Assembly (NCBI RefSeq): GCF_009192995.1
Contig: NZ_SDID01000007.1
Location: forward strand, 1 to 64,000
DNA length: 64,000 bases
Direction: 5' to 3'
Origin: Sulfurimonas indica
Lineage (GTDB): Bacteria; Campylobacterota; Campylobacteria; Campylobacterales; Sulfurimonadaceae
Position 1 is the first letter of the stretch. Each line of letters starts with the position of its first letter. The position numbers and the translations under genes were made by a program. Shown here piece after piece: positions 43,840 to 53,807 of the stretch. The notes beneath the pieces are model-generated. The model saw nothing but the letters and a program-made list of their open reading frames with translations, searched no databases and was not told where the DNA came from.

Positions 43840-45189
43840 TTATTTATGCGCGTCTTTGAGTGAGTCTGCGATTAAAAATGCAAGCTCTAAAGACTGATCA
43901 GCGTTAAGGCGTGGGTCACAGTGTGTATGATAACGAGAACTTAAGTCCTCTTCTGTTACCGTAAAGCTTCCTCCGATACACTCAGTTACATTCTTACCTG
44001 TCATCTCCAAGTGAACACCGCCACCAAAAGTACCTTCTGCTTTGTGAACCTGGAAGAACTGTTTCATCTCAGTTAAGATATCATCAACCGGACGTGTTTT
44101 ATAGTTGTTCGAAGATTTGATAGTGTTACCATGCATCGGATCACATGACCATACAACATTCAGTCCTTCTCTCTCGATAGCACGGATAAGTTGTGGCATA
44201 TGCTCAGCAACTTTGTTCGCACCCATACGAACGATGATGTTCAGACGTCCCGCTTCATTATCAGGGTTCACTGCATTTGCAAGACGTACTAAATCATCAG
44301 GGTCCATAGATGGTCCAGCTTTGATACCGATAGGGTTTTTAATACCTTTCATATACTCAACATGCGCACCGTCTAGTTGACGTGTTCTGTCCCCTATCCA
44401 AACCATATGTGCTGCTACATTGTACCAGTCACCTGTGATAGAGTCTTTACGAGTGAACGCTTCCTCATAAGGAAGTAAAAGTGCTTCATGTGATGTATAG
44501 AAGTCAGTCTCACGCAGTGTTCTGTATGTTTTTGAAGTAACACCACATGCTTCCATAAATTTGAGTGATTTTTCGATATCTTCTGCTAGTTTTTCATACT
44601 TTTCACTTACTTCGGATTTATGAGCAAAATCAAGATTCCATTTACTCACCTGATGCAAGTCAGCTAAACCACCCGATGCAAATGCACGAAGGAGGTTTTG
44701 TGTCGCAGTTGCCTGATTATACGCTTTTATCATACGCTCAGGGTCTGGAACACGTGCTTTTTCATTGAACTCAATACCATTGATGATATCTCCACGATAT
44801 GAATCAAGTGTAATACCCCCTTGCGTTTCCGTATCAGATGAACGAGGTTTTGCAAACTGCCCGCCAAGACGGCCTACTTTTACAACAGGAAGCCCACCAG
44901 CATATGTCATAACAACTGCCATCTGCATCAATGCTTTAAAAGTATCACGGATATTATCTGCGTGAAATTCAGAGAAACTCTCTGCACAGTCCCCGCCTTG
45001 AAGTAAAAATGCTTTGCCCTCTGCAACATTTGCAAGTTGCTCTTTTAAAGAGCGTGCTTCTCCCGCAAAAACAAGTGGCGGATAATGTTTGAGTTCATTT
45101 AAAACAGCATCAAGTTTTGCTTTGTCCGGGTATGTCGGTTGTTGTAAAATTGGTTTTTCTCTCCAAGAAGATGGACTCCAAGTACTCAT
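43840..45189 (-). CDS. Class II 3-deoxy-7-phosphoheptulonate synthase (DAHP synthase)
   Basis: 449-residue plant-type (class II) DAHP synthase, the first step of the shikimate pathway (phosphoenolpyruvate plus erythrose 4-phosphate). Typical segments: [15 protein letters not shown] at the start, [22 protein letters not shown], and the metal-binding [15 protein letters not shown] and GGVHLEMTG regions. Campylobacterota use this class rather than AroG-type enzymes. The other shikimate genes are scattered; aroE is at 55220. Confidence 0.96.
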   Translation of the reverse strand: MSTWSPSSWREKPILQQPTYPDKAKLDAVLNELKHYPPLVFAGEARSLKEQLANVAEGKAFLLQGGDCAESFSEFHADNIRDTFKALMQMAVVMTYAGGLPVVKVGRLGGQFAKPRSSDTETQGGITLDSYRGDIINGIEFNEKARVPDPERMIKAYNQATATQNLLRAFASGGLADLHQVSKWNLDFAHKSEVSEKYEKLAEDIEKSLKFMEACGVTSKTYRTLRETDFYTSHEALLLPYEEAFTRKDSITGDWYNVAAHMVWIGDRTRQLDGAHVEYMKGIKNPIGIKAGPSMDPDDLVRLANAVNPDNEAGRLNIIVRMGANKVAEHMPQLIRAIEREGLNVVWSCDPMHGNTIKSSNNYKTRPVDDILTEMKQFFQVHKAEGTFGGGVHLEMTGKNVTECIGGSFTVTEEDLSSRYHTHCDPRLNADQSLELAFLIADSLKDAHK

Positions 45190-45240
45190 TGTCTAAACCT
45201 TATCTATAAATAATTTTTGCAATTTTATCCAAATATAGAT

Positions 45241-45266
45241 AAAATAGCTATGATAAAAGCTATTTT
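45241..45266. repeat. Inverted repeat in a divergent promoter region
   Basis: AAAATAGC and GCTATTTT (8 bp) separated by 10 nt, between DAHP synthase and the diguanylate cyclase gene. A TATAAT box of the cyclase gene is at 45281-45286, so the repeat sits near its -35 region. Very AT-rich, so it may be fortuitous. Confidence 0.4.
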
Positions 45267-45321
45267 TATGATTAAATGAGTATAATCGCATATCTAAAAT
45301 AACCATTTTATTGGGAGAATT

Positions 45322-46245
45322 ATGAAAAAAGATGATTTGAAATCTTTGGTTTCACAAATGCATAAAGAGCTACTCAATAATATTGACTCCCAAAAAGAAG
45401 TTAATAAAGAGATGCTTATTTCTTACCTGACAGATGCGATAAAAAGCATTAAGAAAATCCATGATGACGAGATAGACTCTATCGAACATGCCAAACTTGC
45501 TTTTACCAATGCCTACAAAGAAATCGCACAAAAAAGTATATCTTCTTACAAACATACAAACGGTAAATTTGAAGAGTTGAGCAAACTACACAAGATGACA
45601 CTTGATGAAGCAAAAGATCATCTCATTGATATTCCAAATATAACAGAAAAGTTCGATGAGATTCAGTCATATATGCTAGAAGAGGTAGAAAAGGCAAACG
45701 CTATTATTTCCCAACTGACACACCAGATAAAAGAGTTGGAAGATGACTCCAATCTTGATGCATTAACGAAGGTTTTTAACCGCCGGGCACTTGAGCGATA
45801 CCTAAAAAAAATCATGCAAAAAGGCTCTCTTAAACATGAACTCTACTTGCTTATCTTAGATATTGACGACTTTAAAAGTGTCAATGATATGTATGGTCAT
45901 ATTGTGGGAGATAAAGTTCTTATTTTTATAGCCAACCTTTTACGTTCTACACTGCGTGATGGTGATAAGATATTCCGTTACGGCGGAGAGGAGTTCGTAA
46001 TCATTCTCAACCGAATTACAAAAGAGAAATGTCAAGAGATTACACAGAGAATTCTTCAGACAATCAGCACCAGTAAACTCATATACAAAGACAACTCTGT
46101 CAATGTAACTACCAGTATCGGTGTTACAAAATATATAGAAGGGGATACCCCAGATTCACTTATAGACAGAGCAGACAAGGCACTCTATCATTCAAAAGAG
46201 CGTGGAAAAAATCAACTGAATATGGAATTTACAAATGGACATTAA
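45322..46245 (+). CDS. GGDEF diguanylate cyclase
   Basis: 307 residues: a helical N-terminal region with coiled-coil character (about 1-140) and a C-terminal GGDEF domain. The active-site motif is GGEEF (221-225), and the inhibitory RxxD site is R212-D215. Soluble, no membrane segment. It probably makes c-di-GMP in response to an unknown input sensed by the N-terminal part. GGGAGA precedes the ATG. It overlaps cvpA by 11 bp and starts the cvpA-fur-lysS operon. Confidence 0.92.
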   Translation: MKKDDLKSLVSQMHKELLNNIDSQKEVNKEMLISYLTDAIKSIKKIHDDEIDSIEHAKLAFTNAYKEIAQKSISSYKHTNGKFEELSKLHKMTLDEAKDHLIDIPNITEKFDEIQSYMLEEVEKANAIISQLTHQIKELEDDSNLDALTKVFNRRALERYLKKIMQKGSLKHELYLLILDIDDFKSVNDMYGHIVGDKVLIFIANLLRSTLRDGDKIFRYGGEEFVIILNRITKEKCQEITQRILQTISTSKLIYKDNSVNVTTSIGVTKYIEGDTPDSLIDRADKALYHSKERGKNQLNMEFTNGH

Positions 46246-46867
46246 TTATTTTGACCTTATAGCAGCCATAATTATTCTGCTTCTTGGGTTAAAAGGCATT
46301 CTAAATGGCTTTTTTAAAGAGCTTTTTGGACTTATCGGCATTATTGGCGGTATCTTTGTAGCTTCACGTGTAGGTGACAGTGTCGGAGAGCACCTCAGCG
46401 AACTTATCTTTAACTTTTCAAACCATGCAGCTATCAGCTTTACAGGTTTTTTAGTAACGCTTACACTTTTTTGGATAGTCATGATTGCCATAGGCTATGT
46501 GTTTAAAAAGCTCAGTGTTATGAGTGGGCTTGGTATATTTGACAGAATATTGGGCTTTATTTTTGGCGCGAGCAAATTCTTTTTGATTGCTGCAGTTATT
46601 GCTTTTGCCGTAAACAATGTCAAAGCATTCAAACCGACACTTGACTCTGCATTTTCAAACTCGGTTCTTTTCCCTGTACTTGTCTCTACAGGTGGGTTCA
46701 TCATGAAAATAGACCCAAGTGATGTTACACAAGATATCAATAACTCTGTAGAAGATGCGACACGAAAGGTTTCTGATACGATTCAAGAAAAAACCGAAGA
46801 GCTTGCTCAGGAAAAACTTCAGGAAAATATCCAAGAAATAAAAAACGAGTTGAAAAAAGAGAATTGA
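46235..46867 (+). CDS. cvpA: CvpA family membrane protein
   Basis: 210 residues: four membrane helices in the first 145 residues typical of CvpA/colicin V production proteins (YFDLIAAIIILLLGLKGILNG at the start, a GIFDRILGFIFG segment in the middle), then a charged coiled-coil tail (EEKTEELAQEKLQENIQ-like). It is implicated elsewhere in cell-envelope integrity, not toxin production. It overlaps the preceding cyclase and is 1 bp before fur. Confidence 0.88.
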   Translation: MDINYFDLIAAIIILLLGLKGILNGFFKELFGLIGIIGGIFVASRVGDSVGEHLSELIFNFSNHAAISFTGFLVTLTLFWIVMIAIGYVFKKLSVMSGLGIFDRILGFIFGASKFFLIAAVIAFAVNNVKAFKPTLDSAFSNSVLFPVLVSTGGFIMKIDPSDVTQDINNSVEDATRKVSDTIQEKTEELAQEKLQENIQEIKNELKKEN

Positions 46868-46868
46868 T

Positions 46869-47354
46869 ATGCCAAATGTAACAACAAACTTTAAATACAG
46901 AACAATTGAGTATAAACAACTTTTAGAGGATTTTAAAACACTGCTCAAAAAAAACAATCTCAAGTTTACTATCCAGAGAGAAGTGATCTTAGAAACACTC
47001 TATAATTCAAACGAACATCTTACTCCTGAAGCTCTGCACCACTTGATTCAAGAGAGACACCCTAATCTAAAAACAGGAATTGCAACGGTTTACAGAACAC
47101 TTTCACTTTTAGAAGACTCAAATGTTGTCACTTCACTCTCATTCGGTGCACAGGGAAAGAAATACGAACTTGGTGCCAAAGAGCATCATGACCACCTTAT
47201 TTGCACAGAATGTGGCGAGATTACCGAATTTGTAGATGAGCAGATAGAAAAACGCCAACATGCCATTACAGATGAGCTTGGCTTTAAAATGTTAGACCAC
47301 TCTATGCAGATTTACGGTATTTGTAAAAAGTGTCAAGAAAAAACAAATAAATAA
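46869..47354 (+). CDS. fur: Ferric uptake regulator Fur
   Basis: 161 residues: winged-helix DNA-binding domain (LKFTIQREVILETLY, then ATVYRTLSLLED) and a C-terminal dimerisation domain with the metal-binding HHDHLICTECGE cluster and a second C-x2-C (CKKC), the structural zinc site. It represses iron-uptake genes with Fe2+ as corepressor. One base after cvpA and 11 bp before lysS, as in Campylobacter where fur and lysS are neighbours. Confidence 0.95.
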   Translation: MPNVTTNFKYRTIEYKQLLEDFKTLLKKNNLKFTIQREVILETLYNSNEHLTPEALHHLIQERHPNLKTGIATVYRTLSLLEDSNVVTSLSFGAQGKKYELGAKEHHDHLICTECGEITEFVDEQIEKRQHAITDELGFKMLDHSMQIYGICKKCQEKTNK

Positions 47355-47365
47355 AGGAAAATTAA

Positions 47366-48883
47366 TTGTTTAGTAACAAATTCATTCAACAAAGAATTGA
47401 AAAAGCAAATGTTTTAAGAGAAGCGGAAATAAATCCGTATGCAAACAACTCACGAAGAAATACAACAGTAGAAAAATTTTTAAATGTAAACTCGGATATT
47501 GAACAAAAAGAGAACAAACGTGATGAAAACCGCATCTATACAGTAAGCGGACGTATTAAATTTTTACGTATTATGGGAAAAGCAAGCTTTGTAAAGATTG
47601 AAGATGAGAGTGGGATGCTGCAAGTCTATGTTGCACGTGACAATCTTCCTGAAGGTTTTTACAACACTATATTCAAGAAAAATATCGAAGTTGGAGATAT
47701 CATTGAAGTAGAGGGCTACCCTTTTGTTACGGGAAAAGGTGAGCTATCGCTTCATGTAAATGATTTTAGAATTCTTACAAAAGCCATCTCTCCGCTTCCA
47801 GAGAAATTTCATGGTATTACAGACAAAGAAGTACGTTACAGAAAACGTTATCTTGATCTGATTATGAATGCCGAAGTAAGAAAAACATTCCAAATTCGTT
47901 CTAAAGTAATCTCTTTGACACGCCGTTTCTTTGAAGATAAAGGTTTCTTGGAAGTTGAGACTCCTATGATGCACCCAATCGCCGGTGGAGCAAATGCAAA
48001 ACCATTTGTGACACACCATAATGCACTTGGTGTTGACAGATACCTTAGAATCGCACCGGAACTTTATCTAAAACGTCTCATCGTTGGTGGTTTTGAAGCA
48101 GTGTTTGAGATCAACAGAAACTTTAGAAATGAAGGGATGGATGCAACACACAATCCAGAATTTACTTCAATTGAATTCTACTGGGCATATAAAACGTATA
48201 AAGACCTCATAGAAATCACAAAAGAGTATTTTCAATATCTTTTTGAGCATTTAGACCTGCCAACACTGCTGCCTTATGGAGACTTGGAAGTAAACTTTGA
48301 AAACTTTACTGAGATTCCTCTTATTGAATCACTGACAAAAATCGGTGGTGTACCAGCTGATATCGTTAATGATAAAGAAAAGATCATTGCTTACCTTAAA
48401 GAGAAAAATATTGATGTCAATGAAGCAATGAATCTCGGACAACTGCAAGGTGAACTTTTTGATGAGTTCGTTGAAGAAAAACTCATTGACCCTACTTTTA
48501 TCACAGAATACCCGGTAGAGATCTCTCCACTTGCTCGAAGAAGTGATGAAAATCCTGCTATTACAGAGAGATTTGAGCTTTTCATAGCAGGACGCGAAAT
48601 TGCAAATGCATTCTCAGAACTTAACGATCCACTTGACCAGTTAGAGCGTTTTGAAGGTCAGATGGCAGCAAAAGATTGTGGAGATGATGAAGCTCATGCT
48701 ATGGATACAGATTTTGTTGAAGCACTCAGTTATGGTATGGCACCAACTGCAGGACAGGGAATCGGAATAGACAGACTTGTAATGCTACTGACAAATGAGC
48801 ACAGCATCCGTGATGTACTCCTCTTCCCTGCTATGAAACCATTAACACAAGATATTTGTGAGGAAGATGAAGAAGAGAAGTAA
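47366..48883 (+). CDS. lysS: Lysine--tRNA ligase (class II)
   Basis: 505-residue class II synthetase charging tRNA(Lys). It has an N-terminal OB-fold anticodon-binding domain (about 55-150), motif 2 around [20 protein letters not shown], and motif 3 [10 protein letters not shown] near the C-terminus. The start is TTG 47366 with AAAGGA at 47353-47358 seven bases upstream; the next ATG is far inside. Last gene of the cvpA-fur-lysS group, followed by hairpins. Confidence 0.97.
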   Translation: MFSNKFIQQRIEKANVLREAEINPYANNSRRNTTVEKFLNVNSDIEQKENKRDENRIYTVSGRIKFLRIMGKASFVKIEDESGMLQVYVARDNLPEGFYNTIFKKNIEVGDIIEVEGYPFVTGKGELSLHVNDFRILTKAISPLPEKFHGITDKEVRYRKRYLDLIMNAEVRKTFQIRSKVISLTRRFFEDKGFLEVETPMMHPIAGGANAKPFVTHHNALGVDRYLRIAPELYLKRLIVGGFEAVFEINRNFRNEGMDATHNPEFTSIEFYWAYKTYKDLIEITKEYFQYLFEHLDLPTLLPYGDLEVNFENFTEIPLIESLTKIGGVPADIVNDKEKIIAYLKEKNIDVNEAMNLGQLQGELFDEFVEEKLIDPTFITEYPVEISPLARRSDENPAITERFELFIAGREIANAFSELNDPLDQLERFEGQMAAKDCGDDEAHAMDTDFVEALSYGMAPTAGQGIGIDRLVMLLTNEHSIRDVLLFPAMKPLTQDICEEDEEEK

Positions 48884-48892
48884 AGACTTCTC
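48875..48892. terminator. Hairpin after lysS
   Basis: Seven-bp stem GAGAAGT/ACTTCTC with a 4-nt loop at the lysS stop codon. A second stem, CTCTCTT/AAGAGAG (48898-48920), lies at the accC end. T-runs are short; probable but unproven terminators for the two convergent genes. Confidence 0.4.
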
Positions 48893-48904
48893 CTCTACTC
48901 TCTT

Positions 48905-50332
48905 TTAATAAAGAAGAGAGTTTGATCCCTCTAGCACATAGCTTTTATCCTCTATAACTTCTGCAGTTTTATTTTCCCTAAAATCAAAGTTTGGTAATTT
49001 CTTTTCTAAATACGAAGTGTCAAATACCCCTGCTCTAAAATCTTCATCATTAACGATTGCTTTATGTAATGGTATATTTGTAATGATACCGTCAATATAG
49101 AACTCATCAAGTGCGCGCATAGCTTTTTTCACGACACCATCCCATTCAAGAGCGTAAACAATCAGTTTTCCAATCATAGAGTCATAATTTGTCACAATAT
49201 CATAACCCGCATAGATACTTGTATCAAGACGTACTCCAGGACCACCCGGCGCCATATAGTTGACAATTTTTCCAACTGTCGGCATAAAGTTTTTCTCCGG
49301 GTTTTCGCTGTTGATCCTAAACTCGATCGCATAGCCTTTAAAGCTTATCTGATCTTGTCTATATTTCAGCTTATCTCCACCGGCTATCTCTATCATTCTT
49401 TGAATGATATCTATCCCTGAGATAATCTCTGTTACAGGATGTTCTACCTGAACACGTGTGTTCATCTCTATAAAATAGACATTATCTTGATCATCTACCA
49501 AAAACTCAACTGTACCTACATTTTCATAGCCTATCTTTTTCACGGCATCGACGGCAATAGTGTAGAGTTTTTCTCTTGTTGCATCATTGAGCCTTGGACT
49601 AGGTGCTATCTCAACGACTTTTTGATGTCTTCTTTGAATGGAGCAATCACGCTCACCCAGATGGACAACATTTCCAAACTTGTCTGCAACAATCTGTACT
49701 TCAATATGACGAGGATTTTGGACATACTTTTCAATGAAAACATCACCTTTTCCAAAGTACTTCTTTGCTTCATTCGTAGCGGAATCAAAGAGCTCTTGAA
49801 ATTCTGCTTCACTATGAACGATTCGCATACCCCGGCCACCACCGCCAAATGCAGCTTTGATGATAACTGGAAATCCTATCTCTTTGGCAATTTTCTCACC
49901 CTCCTGAGCAGTGATTACAGGTTCAACTGTACCTTCGAGGATAGGAACACCTACATTTTTCATAGCAGTTTTTGAAGCCATCTTATCACCAAAGAGTGCA
50001 ATATGTTCCGTCCGTGGGCCTATAAAAATGATATCATTCTCTTGACACGCCTCGGCAAATTCAGCGCTCTCTGATAAAAATCCATAGCCTGGATGAATGG
50101 CGTCACAGCGCAATCTTTTTGCAATATCGATAATTTTATCAACATCCAGATATGCTTCAACAGGATTGCCATCTATCTTGTATGAAAGATCAGCTTTTTT
50201 TACCCAGACACCCTCTGCATCCACTTCTGAAAATATTGCAACACTTTTAATTTGCAACTCTTTACATGCACGGATAATTCGCAGTGCTATCTCTCCTCTG
50301 TTGGCAATCAAAATTCTTTTTATTGTATTCAT
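48905..50332 (-). CDS. accC: Biotin carboxylase subunit (AccC/PycA type)
   Basis: 475-residue ATP-grasp biotin carboxylase: N-terminal RILIANRGEIALRIIRA, HPGYGFLSE, the glycine-rich AAFGGGGRGMRIV loop, and the catalytic EMNTRVQVEHPVTE segment. It makes carboxybiotin from bicarbonate and ATP. No biotin carrier (accB) gene is adjacent, unlike most accBC operons, and an extra C-terminal tail of about 25 residues follows the domain. So it may be the PycA partner of the OadA-type biotin protein at 32185-33987 (Campylobacter pycA/pycB are also unlinked). Both assignments are open. Confidence 0.85.
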   Translation of the reverse strand: MNTIKRILIANRGEIALRIIRACKELQIKSVAIFSEVDAEGVWVKKADLSYKIDGNPVEAYLDVDKIIDIAKRLRCDAIHPGYGFLSESAEFAEACQENDIIFIGPRTEHIALFGDKMASKTAMKNVGVPILEGTVEPVITAQEGEKIAKEIGFPVIIKAAFGGGGRGMRIVHSEAEFQELFDSATNEAKKYFGKGDVFIEKYVQNPRHIEVQIVADKFGNVVHLGERDCSIQRRHQKVVEIAPSPRLNDATREKLYTIAVDAVKKIGYENVGTVEFLVDDQDNVYFIEMNTRVQVEHPVTEIISGIDIIQRMIEIAGGDKLKYRQDQISFKGYAIEFRINSENPEKNFMPTVGKIVNYMAPGGPGVRLDTSIYAGYDIVTNYDSMIGKLIVYALEWDGVVKKAMRALDEFYIDGIITNIPLHKAIVNDEDFRAGVFDTSYLEKKLPNFDFRENKTAEVIEDKSYVLEGSNSLLY

Positions 50333-50403
50333 ATTTTTCCTTTTTCATTGTATTCTACAATTATAGAACTAAAAAGGAAATGCTTGCCTCAGTAGAGTAG
50401 AAC

Positions 50404-51063
50404 CTACTTTGGCTCTACTAAACGTGATTGATACGCTTGTGGATGTTTACAAACAGGACAGACCTCCAGAGCTTTTGGCCCATAATGAATGTGTCCACAC
50501 ACTTCACAAATCCACACCTCTTCTTCATTATCACTTAAGAACTCTTTGTGTGATGTGAGTCTCTCTAAAAGCATTCTGTACATCTTCTCATGCTCTACTT
50601 CTATTTTTCCTATGTTTTTAAAGAGCGTTGCTGCTTCAAGATGCCCCTCCTCTTTTGCTATTGCTGCAAAATCAGGATACATTGTCGTATTTTCATAGCT
50701 TTCACCATTGATAGCATCTTGGAGATTCTCTTCTGTGTTGCCAAAGTTGTTTTCTCTCTCGAACTTCATACGGTTATGCAGAGAGAGTTGTAATTTCGCA
50801 TGAGTCTTTTCATTATCAGCTGCTCTTTGAAAATGTACTGCAATATCACGATATCCTTCTTTTTGCGCTACTTTGGCATAAAACTCATATCTGTTTCTAG
50901 CCATTGACTCTCCTGCAACTGCTTTCATCAGGTTAACTAAAGTGAGATTTTCAGTAATCCTCTTCATAGCCTCTCCACAACAATGAAGCTCACCGCCACC
51001 AACATCTTGAACTTCTACAATATTGCCACATTTGTTACATCTGTACGATTCATACTGTCTCAT
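50404..51063 (-). CDS. Desulforubrerythrin (desulforedoxin-ferritin-like-rubredoxin)
   Basis: 219 residues with three modules: an N-terminal desulforedoxin-like iron site (C9-x2-C12 and C28-C29), a ferritin-like four-helix diiron domain (about 45-170, with E/H ligands in [12 protein letters not shown] and [10 protein letters not shown]), and a C-terminal rubredoxin (C-x2-C in ICEVCGH and CPVCKH). This matches the three-domain enzyme described in Campylobacter jejuni, which reduces hydrogen peroxide. Transcribed alone, divergent from glyA (160-bp gap). Confidence 0.93.
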   Translation of the reverse strand: MRQYESYRCNKCGNIVEVQDVGGGELHCCGEAMKRITENLTLVNLMKAVAGESMARNRYEFYAKVAQKEGYRDIAVHFQRAADNEKTHAKLQLSLHNRMKFERENNFGNTEENLQDAINGESYENTTMYPDFAAIAKEEGHLEAATLFKNIGKIEVEHEKMYRMLLERLTSHKEFLSDNEEEVWICEVCGHIHYGPKALEVCPVCKHPQAYQSRLVEPK

Positions 51064-51223
51064 CTTCTATCCTTTTATAGTTTAGATAGGACTATTGTTA
51101 CACAAAGCAACTTAAAGGAAAATTATTATCTTTTGAAAATCAATTCCAAAGTATCTTCAGTACTATATTATTATATTTTGAGTATAATCTGCATATTTTT
51201 ATTTTTACAAGGAATTTCAAACC

Positions 51224-52471
51224 ATGAGTTTTTTAAAAGAGTTTGACGAAGAAGTATATAACTTATGCGAAAAAGAGCTAGAGAGACAAACAGACCACTT
51301 AGAGATGATTGCATCAGAGAACTTTACACTTCCTGCAGTTATGGAAGCAATGGGCTCTGTATTTACAAACAAATATGCAGAAGGTTACCCTGCAAAACGT
51401 TACTATGGTGGATGTGAATATGCTGATGGTGTAGAACAACTGGCAATAGACAGAGCTTGCAAGCTTTTTGGATGTAAATATGCAAATGTACAGCCTCACT
51501 CAGGTTCTCAGGCAAACGGTGCAGTTTATGCAGCGCTTTTAAAAGCAGGTGATAAACTCTTAGGGATGGACCTAAGTCATGGTGGACACCTTACACACGG
51601 TTCCAAGCCAAGCTTTTCTGGTAAAAACTACTCATCATTTACATATGGTGTTGAGCTTGATGGTCGCATCAATTATGAGAGAGTTTTAGACATTGCTAAA
51701 ATCGTTCAGCCTAAGATTATCGTATGTGGTGCTTCTGCATATGCACGTGAGATTGACTTTGCAAAATTCCGTGAGATCGCAGATGAAGTCGGTGCTATTT
51801 TATTTGCTGACATTGCACACATTGCAGGTCTGGTAGCTGCAGGTGAACATCCTAGCCCATTCCCTCACGCACATGTGGTCACTACGACTACACACAAAAC
51901 TCTTGCAGGCCCTCGTGGTGGTATGATCATGACAAATGATGAAGATATCGCTAAGAAAATCAACTCTGCAATCTTCCCTGCCCTCCAAGGTGGACCGCTT
52001 GTTCATGTGATCGCTGCAAAAGCTGTTGGTTTTAAACATAACCTTAGCCCAGAATGGAAAGAGTATGCACAACAAGTGAAGAAAAATGCTGCTGTTCTTG
52101 CTGATGTACTGATGAAGCGTGGTTATGATGTTGTATCAGGTGGAACAGACAACCACCTTGTACTTGTGAGCTTTGTTGGTAAAGAGATCTCTGGAAAAGA
52201 TGCAGATGCTGCTCTTGGAAATGCCGGTATCACTGTTAACAAAAACACTGTTCCGGGTGAGACAAGAAGTCCGTTTGTAACTTCTGGTATCCGTGTAGGA
52301 AGCCCTGCACTTACAAGCCGTGGTATGAAAGAAAAAGAGTTTGAACTTATTGCAAACCGTATGGCTGATGTTTTAGATGATATCAACAATACAGAGCTCC
52401 AGACAAAAATCAAAGAAGAGCTAAAAGAGTTAGCACAAAACTTTGTAATTTATAATCAAGCAACGTATTAA
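51224..52471 (+). CDS. glyA: Serine hydroxymethyltransferase
   Basis: 415-residue PLP enzyme interconverting serine and glycine with tetrahydrofolate, the main one-carbon source. The PLP lysine is in the [16 protein letters not shown] motif; [12 protein letters not shown] and [11 protein letters not shown] are intact. AAGGA lies upstream. It leads a rightward operon with DUF1882, SPOR, trpE and aroE, an order related to that in Campylobacter and Helicobacter. Confidence 0.97.
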   Translation: MSFLKEFDEEVYNLCEKELERQTDHLEMIASENFTLPAVMEAMGSVFTNKYAEGYPAKRYYGGCEYADGVEQLAIDRACKLFGCKYANVQPHSGSQANGAVYAALLKAGDKLLGMDLSHGGHLTHGSKPSFSGKNYSSFTYGVELDGRINYERVLDIAKIVQPKIIVCGASAYAREIDFAKFREIADEVGAILFADIAHIAGLVAAGEHPSPFPHAHVVTTTTHKTLAGPRGGMIMTNDEDIAKKINSAIFPALQGGPLVHVIAAKAVGFKHNLSPEWKEYAQQVKKNAAVLADVLMKRGYDVVSGGTDNHLVLVSFVGKEISGKDADAALGNAGITVNKNTVPGETRSPFVTSGIRVGSPALTSRGMKEKEFELIANRMADVLDDINNTELQTKIKEELKELAQNFVIYNQATY

Positions 52472-52486
52472 CAGGTATATAACTTT

Positions 52487-53029
52487 ATGACTTCAATGGA
52501 CTTAAAACTCATTAAAATGGTAAGTGACCACTACTGGATCAAACGTGATACAGTAGTAGATAAAATCTCATTTAAAGGGCGTACTTTTTATAACAAGTTT
52601 GAAAGAGTCAATGCTCCACTTACCCAATCGGTTATCAACCAACACCTCAAAGGTGAGATAACAGTTGCACATTCATTGGTCAATAAAATGAATAAAGTAG
52701 AAAATATCGTTATCGATTATAATGGTCGTGACCCTGAACGGTTCTACCACAAGACACAACTTCTTCTCCGTGAAGAAGGTTTTATAAACTTTACAGCGTA
52801 TAAGAGTAAGACAGAAGGCCATTTACACGTTTACATTCACAAAGGTCATACAACACTTCAAGAGGCTATACAGCTTGGAAAAATGCTCAGTATGAAACTG
52901 GCAGCCAAACAACCAAAACAGTGGAGAATGTTTCCAAACAATGATATGCCGGATGAGTATAATATTCTTGTTTTACCGTATGATGTCTATGCCAAAGAGC
53001 GTGGTGCTTCTTGGTCAAAACACATGTAG
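52487..53029 (+). CDS. DUF1882 domain protein
   Basis: 180 residues, soluble, basic, with an [15 protein letters not shown] start and a later [18 protein letters not shown] segment. It matches the DUF1882 family, found next to glyA in Campylobacterota. Function unknown. It starts 15 bp after glyA. The sequence after its stop contains a 12-bp inverted repeat (53032-53064). Confidence 0.85.
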   Translation: MTSMDLKLIKMVSDHYWIKRDTVVDKISFKGRTFYNKFERVNAPLTQSVINQHLKGEITVAHSLVNKMNKVENIVIDYNGRDPERFYHKTQLLLREEGFINFTAYKSKTEGHLHVYIHKGHTTLQEAIQLGKMLSMKLAAKQPKQWRMFPNNDMPDEYNILVLPYDVYAKERGASWSKHM

Positions 53030-53031
53030 TG

Positions 53032-53064
53032 TTTCTTTAGAAAATAATCTGATTTCTAAAGAAA
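53032..53064. repeat. 12-bp inverted repeat plus direct repeat after the DUF1882 gene
   Basis: TTTCTTTAGAAA (53032-53043) and TTTCTAAAGAAA (53053-53064) are exact reverse complements with a 9-nt loop. The 10-mer GTTTCTTTAG at 53031-53040 recurs at 53077-53086. It lies between DUF1882 and the SPOR gene. No T-run follows the stem, so a regulatory or RNA-processing role is as likely as termination. Confidence 0.7.
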
Positions 53065-53132
53065 ATTATCTGGCTTGTTTCTTTAGCCTATTTTTGGTAT
53101 TATAAACAAGAGATTTAACAAGAGGTAAGATT

Positions 53133-53774
53133 ATGGATGATAAAAACGAACTGAGTGATATTGTACTTAATAAAGGAAATGCGTCAGGTTCTAATAAAAA
53201 AATTATACTGGCAATAGCAACATTAGGTGTAGTTTTAATTATTGTCTTAATGCTTATGAGCTCTATGAACTCAGGCTCAACTGACAACTTACCTCAAGCA
53301 GTTTTACCACCAAAACCACAAAAAGAAACTGTTCAGGAGAATGTTCAAGAAGAACCACTTTTTGAAGAAGTGCAAGTAATCGAGGATGACTCTTCGACTG
53401 ATGCCGATCTTGATAAAATCGCGCAAAAACTCAAAGAAGAGAGTCAAACAGAAGCAGCTACTGCTCCTGTCAAAAAAGCTCCTGATGCTACGAAAACGGT
53501 GAATAAACCAGTAAAAACAACAACGAAAAAAGTTGCACAAACAGCAACAACAGGTATCAAGTATTATATTCAAGTTGGTTCTTTCTCAAGATATGAACCA
53601 AATAAAAAATTCTTAAGATCTATCAAAAATCTAGGTTTTAACTATAGATACCATAAGGTTGGTAATCTTAATAAGGTTCTTGTTGGACCGTTTAATACAA
53701 GAAAAGAAGCTAACAATGCCAAAAGAGTTCTTCGTGCTAAAGTTGAACCGGGTGCATTCTTAGTAAAACTATAA
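53133..53774 (+). CDS. SPOR domain membrane protein
   Basis: 213 residues: a short cytoplasmic N-terminus, one transmembrane helix (about 28-50, IILAIATLGVVLIIVLMLM), a long proline/glutamate/lysine-rich linker, and a C-terminal SPOR domain (about 145-213) beginning GIKYYIQVGSFSRYEPN. SPOR domains bind denuded peptidoglycan at division sites. Campylobacter has a similar gene in the same place (between the DUF1882 gene and aroE). AGAGG precedes the ATG. Confidence 0.88.
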   Translation: MDDKNELSDIVLNKGNASGSNKKIILAIATLGVVLIIVLMLMSSMNSGSTDNLPQAVLPPKPQKETVQENVQEEPLFEEVQVIEDDSSTDADLDKIAQKLKEESQTEAATAPVKKAPDATKTVNKPVKTTTKKVAQTATTGIKYYIQVGSFSRYEPNKKFLRSIKNLGFNYRYHKVGNLNKVLVGPFNTRKEANNAKRVLRAKVEPGAFLVKL

Positions 53775-53807
53775 TAATTTATTAACAAATATTTTTCAAG
53801 GCAGACT

